Notes: generated from the sequence alone by a model not told the origin. Positions 27,508 through 35,058 are shown, numbered from the stretch's first letter. The stretch: DNA of 64,000 bases from an uncultured Prevotellaceae bacterium (GCA_947169245.1 CAMVPA010000008.1:1-64000); one strand, 5' to 3'. Numbers and translations are program-made.

Positions 27508-30302
27508 GATATCTTGTTAAGTATTCAGTCAGTCTCGTACTGACACTTCTTGCCTCATTGCCCATGCAGGCTCAGAGCGAGTCTTCCGCGTTCTACATCT
27601 ACCAGAACGATGGCCACTTCGACGGTTTCTTCTACGATCAGGTGCAGAAGATGTCATTCTCCAAGCTCGATACTTTGGGGGTGGAGCACGACGAGTTCGT
27701 GAGTCAGGAAATCATTACTGCCGACTCTACCTATCGTATCATGCTCTCCGCTATTGACTCGGTGGGGTTTGTTCAGCCTGAAATGAAATATAACCCACGT
27801 CTGCGCCTTCTTAGACATAGGCCGAACTTGAATAAAGGGGTAGGCTCGCTGCCTGTTGATCCTTTGAGTGAATCGTCGTGGGGTTTTAATAATTCGGAGT
27901 ATTACCTATATTTCGACGATATTCCCAAATATAATTATCATGTTCCCGTTGAGCATTATCCAGTAGTAGGTGATGTGTTCACTGATTTTAGCACCTTCGC
28001 CGTAAAAGTAACTAAGGTGGAAAATTATGCCGAAGGTAATGCAGTAGGCGTCATGGCCTGGTGTGAAGATATCACTGACATTTCCGACGTCATACATAAT
28101 CTGGTAGCTGTCGAAGAGATCGAAGCTGATAAGAAAGGCAATCTGATACGTCGCCGTGTAGCCGGTCATCCCGAGTTGACTGTTGGCAGCTATTCGCGGC
28201 GACAAGCCTCTGGTAGCTTTGAGGGCGACCTGTTCAATTTCTCGCTCAACGGTCACATCCCCATCGTCAACACCGACAAATTCAAGGTGTCAATCGATCC
28301 CTCCATAAGTGGCGCTTTGACCCTGAAGTGTACATGGAACATTCCACTGATTGGAAGCAAGTACATCAGTATTGAAGATAAGTTGAAGGTGGAGGCGTCA
28401 GTAGGCGTGACTGCTTCGGGACAGTTGGCCGATAAGTGCTATGGCGGTTTTGGCATGTTCGGACAGTTTTATGTCCCTGCTACGGCACCTATCCTTGTCA
28501 TCGATTTAGGACCTGATGGGTTCGTTCGCGGCCAAGCTAGCATCAATTTAAGTTTCACATCGCAGCCTGCCAAGGGATGCATCTGGGAGAAGTGGGAAAT
28601 CAAAGACTGGTGGCCATACTACACACACGGTTATGGTGACCCTGACGATTCTGGCAATTCTTCTGATTCGAGTAGTGATTCGAAGTACAGTAAGGAACTC
28701 ACTCTGTCGGGCTTTATCCAGAGTGGTGTCAACTTCCCGATGAAGTTGAAGAGCCTGCCATTCCTGAAGAAAGTCTTTGATGCCTCTTTGGGTGGCGAGT
28801 GGTTTATTGGACCGAAGTTGTCGGCCGAGGTGAAAATTGACCTTTCTCAGTTTAATGTATTGAGGGCGGGAGAACATTGGGCTACTAAACCTACGGCGGG
28901 CTATAGCGTGCTGAAAGGAACCAAATTGTCACTGAGTCTGCTCGACGCCGACTACGAAATAAGCGCCGAGGTAGCTACATTGTTTAGCCCGAAGAAGAAG
29001 TGGACACTTGCCGACGGCACCTTCACTCTTCTGTCGTCCATGGATCTTCGCCCAGTGCCCGAGTTCAGTGAGTGCCACGACAAGGAAGAAATGCGAACTT
29101 TCGATGGCAAGAGCATACCATGCCGCATTCTCTCCTTTACTCCAAGTGGTAATGTGTTAATGCCTGTTAATGTAGGCGTGGAGCTACTCAAAGTTGAAGG
29201 ATGGAATGGAATCAAAGAGTATGGTGATGAAGGTATAATAAGCAGATGGCAGGACCGCAATTACCCCTATCATCAAACGGAGACATTGACCAGCAGCCTT
29301 TCAGGAGACGAATCCAGAAACAAAGTTGAGCTTGTACTGAAGAGGAAAGTGTCTGAAGGTGAAAAGTACTACGATGTTGGAGGAAAGTATAGGGTGCGTC
29401 CTTTCGTAGAATTCGCGGGCTCTACTTGGCCTGCTGAACCTTCTTATGATTTTTATGAAGGCGCTTGCTTAAGGGCAACACAGCCACAACTTGAAGTTAA
29501 CTTTGACGGTACGGTGGACGAGCCGCTTAAGTTTGAAGGCACGTGCGATGACTTGTATCAGGTCAAATATGTGCGGTCTGAGACTGATGAGAAATTACCT
29601 AATTACGTCAAGGTAGAAGGTGAAAAGGACAATCTGACACTGAGCGTAAAACAAAAAGAATTTATTGATAAGTTTGGTAAGAACTACAGTATAAAGCGAG
29701 AAAGGAAAAATCTTTATAATATGGATTTTGCTTGCTATGGCATCAGACATATGGAAGGTGATGTGGTGGCAAAAACGCCAGGCTCTTTAGAGATCCCATT
29801 CGTACAAAAACCTAACGACAAGGAAAATCCTGTCAAGGCTACTGTCCGGGGATATTCCAGTTATGACCACGTGAATACCAATCATGGTTATGTTGATATC
29901 CGCCAACTGCCAAACGAAGGTGTGGCTAATGTGTTTACACGCATAGAGAAGGAGGGCTGGAACTGTACAGGCACTTATGAGGATGATGACGAGACGATGA
30001 ACTACACGTTTGATGTTATCGAGGCTGATGACCGCAGTTTCAGCGTGCAGAATGGTACGTTGAATTATCAACTGACCAAGATTTACACTGACAGCAGAGG
30101 CGAAAGCCACACTGCAGTTGCAACGGTGTCAGGCACGTTTGGTGGTCATCAGATGAAGCTGGAAGGACATGCCATTAGGTCTACTCAAGGCGGTACATCC
30201 AATATGACTCTCAATGTGACTGAAGATGGTATACCTCAATCAACCCAGCCATACTCTCTATCTTCCTTTAAACTTGTTTTTGCAGATGGCTTGGTAGAAT
30301 AG
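27504..30302 (+). CDS. Large exported protein, paralogue of the 1085-residue protein
   Basis: The 932-residue protein has a signal peptide (LLASLPMQAQ) and then the shared N-terminal module (SAFYIYQNDGHFDGFFYDQ through IMLSAIDSVGFVQPE). The central beta-rich region shares architecture with its paralogue (for example GVNFPMKLKSLPFLKKVF beside VDFPMKGVAKKLSDFF). BACON-like repeats are not evident; the C-terminal third is different. The two proteins therefore share front and middle but carry different ends, as expected for variable surface proteins. Function is unknown. It is translationally coupled to the small protein upstream. Confidence 0.68.
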   Translation: MRYLVKYSVSLVLTLLASLPMQAQSESSAFYIYQNDGHFDGFFYDQVQKMSFSKLDTLGVEHDEFVSQEIITADSTYRIMLSAIDSVGFVQPEMKYNPRLRLLRHRPNLNKGVGSLPVDPLSESSWGFNNSEYYLYFDDIPKYNYHVPVEHYPVVGDVFTDFSTFAVKVTKVENYAEGNAVGVMAWCEDITDISDVIHNLVAVEEIEADKKGNLIRRRVAGHPELTVGSYSRRQASGSFEGDLFNFSLNGHIPIVNTDKFKVSIDPSISGALTLKCTWNIPLIGSKYISIEDKLKVEASVGVTASGQLADKCYGGFGMFGQFYVPATAPILVIDLGPDGFVRGQASINLSFTSQPAKGCIWEKWEIKDWWPYYTHGYGDPDDSGNSSDSSSDSKYSKELTLSGFIQSGVNFPMKLKSLPFLKKVFDASLGGEWFIGPKLSAEVKIDLSQFNVLRAGEHWATKPTAGYSVLKGTKLSLSLLDADYEISAEVATLFSPKKKWTLADGTFTLLSSMDLRPVPEFSECHDKEEMRTFDGKSIPCRILSFTPSGNVLMPVNVGVELLKVEGWNGIKEYGDEGIISRWQDRNYPYHQTETLTSSLSGDESRNKVELVLKRKVSEGEKYYDVGGKYRVRPFVEFAGSTWPAEPSYDFYEGACLRATQPQLEVNFDGTVDEPLKFEGTCDDLYQVKYVRSETDEKLPNYVKVEGEKDNLTLSVKQKEFIDKFGKNYSIKRERKNLYNMDFACYGIRHMEGDVVAKTPGSLEIPFVQKPNDKENPVKATVRGYSSYDHVNTNHGYVDIRQLPNEGVANVFTRIEKEGWNCTGTYEDDDETMNYTFDVIEADDRSFSVQNGTLNYQLTKIYTDSRGESHTAVATVSGTFGGHQMKLEGHAIRSTQGGTSNMTLNVTEDGIPQSTQPYSLSSFKLVFADGLVE

Positions 30303-30350
30303 AGAGACTGCGGGACAGAGATCGCGGGACTCTGATCATTTTTGAAAGCA

Positions 30351-30448
30351 GAATCAGTTATACTGGGGACAGGTGACACTGGTGACAGGTCAGTTGTCAC
30401 ACCATCAATAAGCAACAGCGGGCGAACCGTGAGTCGGTTCGCCCGCTG
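30351..30448. repeat. Direct repeat, left copy, ending in a GCGGGCGAACC hairpin
   Basis: The element reads GAATCAG, later TGACAGGTCAG, later AGCAACAGCGGGCGAACC, and closes as a hairpin with GGTTCGCCCGCTG (30416-30448). It recurs in the same orientation at 32544-32627, on the other side of the toxin-antitoxin region. The hairpin may terminate the upstream operon, although no T-run follows. Confidence 0.7.
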
Positions 30449-30541
30449 GCTTATATACCTGTTGTGGAAAGCAAAGAGTGGAGCAGTTTCGCTCGAAACA
30501 AAAAAAATACAAAAATATTTGGTGAAATCAGAATAATATCG

Positions 30542-30549
30542 TAATTTTG
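30542..30549 (+). promoter_or_regulatory. Promoter -7 element for the toxin-antitoxin pair
   Basis: TAATTTTG fits the consensus. The sequence just upstream (AAAATATTTGG and GAAATCA) closely resembles that upstream of the XRE gene at 31556. Confidence 0.65.
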
Positions 30550-30603
30550 CCATCGAACAGATGGCATTGTGCTGTCATGTTGTAAAAAGAAAAGGTATTG
30601 ATT

Positions 30604-30912
30604 ATGGCACAGTCGGCAGTAACAGTGAGATTAGACTCGGAGATGAAGTCACAGTTTGATGAACTCTGCGATCAGTTTGGCATGAGTGCAAACACGGCTT
30701 TCAACATATTTGTGAAGGCAGTAGTCAGAAGTCGTAGTATTCCATTTACGATAAGGGGTAGCAGGACGGAGACACCCAGTGCCCTTGATTTGTTTATGCA
30801 ACAGCGTAGGGCTGCTGAAGACAGTCAAAATCCAGAAATGACACTAGATGAAATCAATGCTGAGATTCGTGCCGCAAGGGAAGAACGTCGTAAAAGACAG
30901 CATGCAGTATGA
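30604..30912 (+). CDS. RelB/DinJ-family antitoxin
   Basis: The 102-residue protein has the ribbon-helix-helix opening of RelB/DinJ antitoxins (QSAVTVRLDSEMKSQFDELC, then FGMSANTAFNIFVKAVVR) and a charged C-terminal tail expected to wrap the toxin. It is encoded immediately before a PIN-domain toxin and overlaps it by ATGA. RelB/DinJ proteins usually pair with RelE/YafQ-type toxins, so the PIN partner is less usual. It probably represses its own promoter. The ATG at 30604 is preferred to the TTG at 30598. Confidence 0.85.
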   Translation: MAQSAVTVRLDSEMKSQFDELCDQFGMSANTAFNIFVKAVVRSRSIPFTIRGSRTETPSALDLFMQQRRAAEDSQNPEMTLDEINAEIRAAREERRKRQHAV

Positions 30913-31304
30913 CATACGCTGTGATTGATACTAATGTACTGGTGTCGGCTATGATAACGAAAAATCCTGAGGCAGCAACAGCTAAAGTTGTAAGGCTTCT
31001 ATTGGATAAGGAATTCATACCAATGTATGATGCTAATATCATCGCGGAATATGAGGATGTGTTACATCGTTCTAAGTTCCCTATTCTGCCAGAAGTGGCC
31101 GATGCCCTGATTTCTTATATTATAGAGCATGGTGTCGAGACATCAAGAGTCAATTTTGATGAACCGATGCCTGATGAGGATGACCGGGTTTTCTATGAAG
31201 TAACTCTAAGTAAAGAAGATTCATTTCTTGTGACAGGAAACTTGAAGCATTATCCCACGTCGCCTCGTGTAATCACTCCAGCAGACTTCGTAAACCTCAT
31301 CTGA
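30909..31304 (+). CDS. PIN-domain toxin (PIN_3 type)
   Basis: The 131-residue protein is a PIN-fold ribonuclease. AVIDTNVLVSA carries the first catalytic Asp (residue 7), IIAEYEDVL the conserved Glu, and DEDDRVFYEV the central acidic cluster. The last motif reads LVTGNLKHYP, with Asn where many PIN proteins have Asp, a variant that is also common in this subfamily. With the upstream RelB/DinJ-like protein it should form a type II toxin-antitoxin system. RNA target unknown. Confidence 0.85.
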   Translation: MTYAVIDTNVLVSAMITKNPEAATAKVVRLLLDKEFIPMYDANIIAEYEDVLHRSKFPILPEVADALISYIIEHGVETSRVNFDEPMPDEDDRVFYEVTLSKEDSFLVTGNLKHYPTSPRVITPADFVNLI

Positions 31305-31462
31305 ATACACTCAGGTCAGTAATCACAACATCTTAAATCAACAGGAGTGGGTGATTAGGGGACGGCTCTCCGATTAATTTCGAGTACACTCGGGGACAGT
31401 TCCGGTGTGCACTTAAAAGTTGATTTCTTGCCAAAATATTTGGCGGAATCAACTTTTATGCT

Positions 31463-31470
31463 TATTTTTG
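31463..31470 (+). promoter_or_regulatory. Promoter -7 element for the XRE gene
   Basis: TATTTTTG matches TAnnTTTG. A 16-codon frame (31491-31541) follows on the leader before the XRE gene. Confidence 0.55.
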
Positions 31471-31555
31471 CACCCGATAAACGAAAGATCATGGGAAGGA
31501 ATCTGTTGATTGAACTGTCATTTACAATTGATGACGAATAAAGACGGAGGCAAGT

Positions 31556-31876
31556 ATGAAGACGAACAAAATTATGGATGATATTCGCAGTTCCATTTCA
31601 CCGGAAATGAAGTTACAGATGGAGCTGTCGGTTGCAATTGCAAATCGAATTTACGAGATTCTTGAAGAAAAGGGAATGTCGCAGAAAGACTTCGCACGTT
31701 TGATGGGTAAGACAGAAACGGAAGTGAGCCGATGGTTGTCTGGCACCCACAACCTGACAATGGCAACCATCTGTAAGATTTCTGCAGCTCTTGAAGAAGA
31801 TGTCATCAAGGTAGCTGACAATTCGTATCGGCCAGAATACGAATATGAGTCTTTGATGGCTGCTGAGGCATTGTGA
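31556..31876 (+). CDS. XRE-family helix-turn-helix regulator (orphan antitoxin-like)
   Basis: The 106-residue protein has an N-terminal helix and then a Cro/C1-type HTH (RIYEILEEKGMSQKDFARLM, then TETEVSRWLSGTHNLTMATI). Such proteins in Bacteroidetes are usually HigA-like antitoxins next to a RelE/HigB-like toxin. No toxin gene is visible here: upstream there is only a 16-codon frame, and downstream a hairpin and converging genes. It may be an orphan antitoxin or a stand-alone repressor. A GGAGG ribosome site precedes the ATG. Confidence 0.8.
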   Translation: MKTNKIMDDIRSSISPEMKLQMELSVAIANRIYEILEEKGMSQKDFARLMGKTETEVSRWLSGTHNLTMATICKISAALEEDVIKVADNSYRPEYEYESLMAAEAL

Positions 31877-31899
31877 GAACGCGATGAGTTCATAAAATT

Positions 31900-31926
31900 A
31901 AGTGCACACGGTTCCGGTGTGCACTT
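31900..31926. repeat. GTGCAC hairpin between converging genes
   Basis: AAGTGCACAC and GTGTGCACTT pair around a 7-nt loop. It lies between the ends of the XRE gene (+) and the DUF5053-like gene (-), so it may serve as a bidirectional terminator. It is related to the palindrome at 26684. Confidence 0.65.
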
Positions 31927-31952
31927 AGGAATGATTGGAGAGACCAGTGGTC

Positions 31953-32207
31953 TCAAATGCTCTCTGCGGCACGTCTTATTCGGTTTGACAGATCGATAAG
32001 AGCACCACGCATCTGCTCAGCTTCCTCCTCGTCGAAACCACCTTCACCGCCATTACCGTCAATTCCGTCCATTTTGTGGTAGAACCACGATGACGACTTC
32101 TGGAAATAGGTATTGGCAAAATCACGCCATGAAATACTCATCAAGATGTCCTTCATCTTCGACTTCATGTCAGTAATTACTACTGGATCATCTAATACTG
32201 CTTCCAT
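31953..32207 (-). CDS. DUF5053-like small protein
   Basis: The 84-residue protein contains ISWRDFANTYFQKSSSWFYH, then MDGIDGNG and a helix ending ALIDLSNRIRRAA. This pattern (YFxKS, WxYxK, DGxxGNG, ALxDLSxxI) recalls DUF5053 and the start looks like a helix-turn-helix. It is probably a small regulatory protein of mobile or accessory DNA, but no function is known. It is likely cotranscribed with the 52-residue frame upstream (28 nt apart). Confidence 0.65.
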   Translation of the reverse strand: MEAVLDDPVVITDMKSKMKDILMSISWRDFANTYFQKSSSWFYHKMDGIDGNGGEGGFDEEEAEQMRGALIDLSNRIRRAAESI

Positions 32208-32235
32208 ATTACTTCAATGTTTTTTATTAATGCAT

Positions 32236-32394
32236 TTATTCATAAGGCTGTCTCAGCATGTTGTCAAACAGTTGCTGGGCAAACCATAATAGTTGTGGGT
32301 AACCATTAGGAAAAGATTTGTTATAGTTCCTAATAGACTCTATCAGTTCCCGCTCGTCATCGGTCACTTCCATCCATTCTTTCTCTTGTTCCAT
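32236..32394 (-). CDS. Small hypothetical protein, 52 residues
   Basis: The frame starts at ATG 32394 (MEQEKEWMEVTDDERELIES) and ends NMLRQPYE. It is acidic and helical with no recognised domain. A TAACTTTG promoter lies 24 nt upstream and the DUF5053-like gene follows, which supports it as real. A longer frame on this strand runs back through the promoter and is rejected. Confidence 0.55.
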   Translation of the reverse strand: MEQEKEWMEVTDDERELIESIRNYNKSFPNGYPQLLWFAQQLFDNMLRQPYE

Positions 32395-32417
32395 ATTTTG
32401 GTCTATATCATCCGATG

Positions 32418-32425
32418 CAAAGTTA
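32418..32425 (-). promoter_or_regulatory. Promoter -7 element for the 32394 gene
   Basis: The minus strand reads TAACTTTG, with AAATTTG close upstream. Confidence 0.55.
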
Positions 32426-32503
32426 CTACAAATTTTCGTACTGCGCAAATTTTCAGATAAAAAAATGGCATGTATCAGGAAAAATATGTGAAGAACACCG
32501 CTC

Positions 32504-32536
32504 AAATGCACACGGGGGGGGGGCGGTGTGCACTTT
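32504..32536. repeat. GTGCAC hairpin with a G10 tract in its loop
   Basis: AAATGCACAC and GTGTGCACTTT pair with one irregularity. The loop is ten G followed by CG (G tract 32514-32523). It is intergenic, between the lipoprotein gene and the 32394 promoter. The tract length may vary between cells. Confidence 0.7.
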
Positions 32537-32543
32537 GACGGCC

Positions 32544-32627
32544 GAATCAGGTTCATTGTTGACAGGTCAGCCGTCGTGACAATCATGAAGCAAACAGCGG
32601 ACGAACCACAAAAGGGTTCGCCCGCTG
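32544..32627. repeat. Direct repeat, right copy, ending in a GCGGACGAACC hairpin
   Basis: It shares GAATCAG, TGACAGGTCAG and the hairpin CAGCGGACGAACC/GGGTTCGCCCGCTG with the copy at 30351-30448, lacking about 20 bp of it. The hairpin also lies at the 3' side of the leftward lipoprotein gene and could terminate it. Confidence 0.7.
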
Positions 32628-32658
32628 TTCGTTTAAATAGGCACTGCCGTCAGGGCTG

Positions 32659-33111
32659 TTATTTCCAGTCGTCAACCAGTGCATTCTCGTCCTTGGCCAG
32701 GAAGTTCATGGTGAACTTCTGACCACCCTCCTCCTTGCAGTCGACGAGGATGAAGAGGCCGTCGCTCACTTTCTTGATGGTCACTGTGCCGCTCTCGATG
32801 ACGGGATCGATGGAGGGGCCGCTCTGCGGATTGAACGATAGGAAGAAGCGTCCGTTCAGCTGAGTGGTCTTTCCAACCATTGAGCCGTCGAAGCCACCAT
32901 AACCGTGAAGGCTGCCGCCCTTGGTATCGCAGTCGAGATTGTAGAACTGACCGTTGTCTACAGCAAAGTAGAGTGCCATCTCAATGGGATAGGTCTGGCC
33001 GCGCAGAAGCATGGTGTTGGTGATTTCGCTACCTGCATCGTCGTCGTCATCGCTACAGGAAACCAGTGTCAGCGTAACAAGCGCTACGGCAAATAATAGG
33101 AACTTTTTCAT
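32659..33111 (-). CDS. Surface-type lipoprotein, 150 residues
   Basis: The signal peptide ends LTLVSCSDDDDDAGS. The acidic run right after the lipidated Cys resembles the Bacteroidetes lipoprotein export signal that sends lipoproteins to the cell surface. The mature part is a small beta-rich domain (MLLRGQTYPIEMALYFAV, then GTVTIKKVSDGLFILVDCKE) of unknown role. It is transcribed divergently from the Kelch-AraC regulator with 134 bp between the start codons, so the two may be functionally linked. Confidence 0.78.
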   Translation of the reverse strand: MKKFLLFAVALVTLTLVSCSDDDDDAGSEITNTMLLRGQTYPIEMALYFAVDNGQFYNLDCDTKGGSLHGYGGFDGSMVGKTTQLNGRFFLSFNPQSGPSIDPVIESGTVTIKKVSDGLFILVDCKEEGGQKFTMNFLAKDENALVDDWK

Positions 33112-33155
33112 AATTGTTGGGTATTAAACGATTAATAAATATTAGTAGATGTCTG

Positions 33156-33163
33156 CAAAGATA
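33156..33163 (-). promoter_or_regulatory. Promoter -7 element for the 33111 lipoprotein gene
   Basis: The minus strand reads TATCTTTG about 45 nt upstream of the ATG. Confidence 0.65.
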
Positions 33164-33217
33164 CGAAATAGTCGGGAAATAAACAAATAAATCGGCGCCT
33201 TTCTCACTTTTTTTGTT

Positions 33218-33225
33218 TACCTTTG
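33218..33225 (+). promoter_or_regulatory. Promoter -7 element for the Kelch-AraC gene
   Basis: TACCTTTG lies 20 nt before the ATG at 33246. It excludes an earlier in-frame ATG at 33213. Confidence 0.7.
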
Positions 33226-33245
33226 TCGCCGAAAAGAACTACAAC

Positions 33246-34937
33246 ATGAGGAGAATCTTAACCGCTACGCTGCTCTTATGCATGTTCGCCGTCGGGCTGT
33301 GTGCCCAGACTGGGGGGGGGAATGTGTGCCCCATCGTGCATATCGTGCCTGAGCGGCTGCCGGACATGACAATGCCGCGCAGCGGCCACAGCGTGTTCTA
33401 CGTCAATGGCGAGCTGACAGTGGTGGGTGGCCACACCACCAACTTCGTCACCACACCTACTGCCGAGTATTGGGCTGACGGACAGTGGCATCCGATGACA
33501 ATGGCTTACCCCCACGATAATGGTTTTGCTGTCGTCCTGCGATCGGGCGAGGTCATCATTGGCGGTGGCCATTCAGAACCGTTGGGCGTGGGACAGACCT
33601 ACCTGCTGGAACGCTACACGGCCGCTACTCACACGTTTGAGGGTTTCGGCTGTCTGGACTGCCGGCGTGTGCTGGCCAATGCCACGCAACTGGCCGACGG
33701 TCGCGTCATCATCAGCGGCAACCACTATGCCGACGACGCCATCGGCTGTTACGACGGCCGTAGTCAGGTGGAGCACGTGAGAAGCGTGGTGCAGCCACGT
33801 TCCAACCCCTACATCCTGCCGACAGCCGACGACAATGCCCTGATAGTCGGTGGCAACGACCAGTATGACCGGCAGCCCGACAGCGTCTGGGTGGACCGCG
33901 TGAAGGGCGACGCCTTCCGCGTGCCGCTGCTGGAACGGTGGCACCCGGTATATACCGACCAGCCCTTCAGCAGCAGCGGTTGCTCAATCGGCGGCCACGC
34001 CTACCTGCTGACGACCACCGACCGTAACGGGCAGCTGGGCATCGTCATGGTGCGCGACACGGTGTTCTCGCTACTTCCCACAGCCTGTCCCATACCGATG
34101 GAGACAAGCTATGGTACTGTCTTCTACAAAGGGCCTGTCGCTGTAGACCGTCAGCGGCAGCGGGGCTACGTCATTGGCGTCGACAGCCTCTACCGCCGAC
34201 AGTATGTGCTGGCCATCGACTACGCCCGGGAGCCGGCAGCGCTGACACTCTACTATACCGACACGTTGGAGCAGGCCAACATCACCATTCCGGTGGTGAC
34301 ACCCGACGGCAACCTGCTGCTGGCTGGCGGACATCCCAACAACAACTACAAGCCGCTCTCCAGCGTCTGGCTTTACCACTTCGGCACGACAGCGCCGACA
34401 ACCGGCAGCGCCACGTGGCAGGGCTGGCTGTGGATAGTCGCAATCATAGCTGTCATCGCCGCACTGACGTGCCTACTTGTATTGAGACGTCGTAGGCGAA
34501 GACTTCCTGTGTCGAAGAGCAGCACCGGTAGCGCCGACGGTGAAGCACCCACAGCGACTAACGATGAAGCAGCCACGGCGACCGACCATGAAGCGCTGAC
34601 GGCGAGCATCTTCCAACTGATAGAACAAGACCAGCGCTACCTGACGCCCCGCCTGAAGCTGTCGGACATTGCCAACGAGCTGGGCGTCAGCGTGGCCACC
34701 GTCGCCGAGTGCATCAAGACGAGCCGGCAGTGCAACTTCACGGAACTGATAGCTGAATGTCGCGTGCGCCACGCCCAGCGGCTCATCACCGAGCACCCCG
34801 GCATGAAGGTGGCAGCCATCATCGAGCAGTCGGGATTCACCAGCGAGTCGACCTTCTTCCGCACCTTCAAGGCCGTCACCGGCCTGTCGCCGAAGGAGTG
34901 GCTGGCGCAGCAAACGGGCAATACAGACGCAGACTAA
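33246..34937 (+). CDS. Membrane-spanning regulator: Kelch-like propeller plus AraC DNA-binding domain
   Basis: The 563-residue protein starts with a signal peptide (MRRILTATLLLCMFAVGLCAQ). A periplasmic domain of about 360 residues follows, with Kelch/galactose-oxidase-like repeats (SGHSVFYVNGELTVVGGHT, then SGEVIIGGGHSEP, LADGRVIISGNHY, DNALIVGGNDQYD, PDGNLLLAGGHPN). One membrane helix (WLWIVAIIAVIAALTCLLVL) and a basic stop-transfer come next. A cytoplasmic AraC-type tandem HTH ends it (LKLSDIANELGVSVATVAE and VAAIIEQSGFTSESTFFRTF, then GLSPKEW). It senses outside and binds DNA inside in one chain, without the kinase of hybrid two-component systems. A G9 tract codes residues 23-25, just after the signal peptide. 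A GACTC array begins 15 bp after the stop. Confidence 0.88.
   Translation: MRRILTATLLLCMFAVGLCAQTGGGNVCPIVHIVPERLPDMTMPRSGHSVFYVNGELTVVGGHTTNFVTTPTAEYWADGQWHPMTMAYPHDNGFAVVLRSGEVIIGGGHSEPLGVGQTYLLERYTAATHTFEGFGCLDCRRVLANATQLADGRVIISGNHYADDAIGCYDGRSQVEHVRSVVQPRSNPYILPTADDNALIVGGNDQYDRQPDSVWVDRVKGDAFRVPLLERWHPVYTDQPFSSSGCSIGGHAYLLTTTDRNGQLGIVMVRDTVFSLLPTACPIPMETSYGTVFYKGPVAVDRQRQRGYVIGVDSLYRRQYVLAIDYAREPAALTLYYTDTLEQANITIPVVTPDGNLLLAGGHPNNNYKPLSSVWLYHFGTTAPTTGSATWQGWLWIVAIIAVIAALTCLLVLRRRRRRLPVSKSSTGSADGEAPTATNDEAATATDHEALTASIFQLIEQDQRYLTPRLKLSDIANELGVSVATVAECIKTSRQCNFTELIAECRVRHAQRLITEHPGMKVAAIIEQSGFTSESTFFRTFKAVTGLSPKEWLAQQTGNTDAD
33312..33320 (+). repeat. G9 homopolymer inside the Kelch-AraC coding sequence
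   Basis: Nine G encode three Gly right after the signal peptide. One G more gives a stop after about ten further codons; one G fewer gives a stop after about sixteen. Such tracts are typical slipped-strand phase-variation sites. Confidence 0.85.
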
Positions 34938-34952
34938 CCACATAGTCAACCC

Positions 34953-35018
34953 GACTCCCATTTCGCCAAAAAGACTCCCATTTCGCCAAATCGACTCGCA
35001 TTCCGCGGAATGGGAGTC
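34953..35018 (+). promoter_or_regulatory. Triple GACTC array, third copy (candidate operator)
   Basis: GACTCCCATTTCGCC starts at 34953 and 34973, and GACTCGCATTCC at 34993, a 20-bp period. The third faces the inverted half GAATGGGAGTC ending at 35018. The gap to TATCTTTG at 35059 is again exactly 40 nt. It starts 15 bp after the AraC-type regulator gene, so its hairpin could also help end that transcript. Confidence 0.72.
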
Positions 35019-35058
35019 GATTTAACGTATTTTCGACCTGTCTTTCACCTTTTTTGAC

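Noticed and set aside
31491..31541. 16-codon frame before the XRE gene as a remnant toxin
   Set aside because: It is too short to recognise; it may be a leader peptide or chance.
33213..33245. Eleven extra N-terminal residues of the Kelch-AraC protein
   Set aside because: This start lies upstream of the TACCTTTG box, and the residues would mask a good signal peptide.
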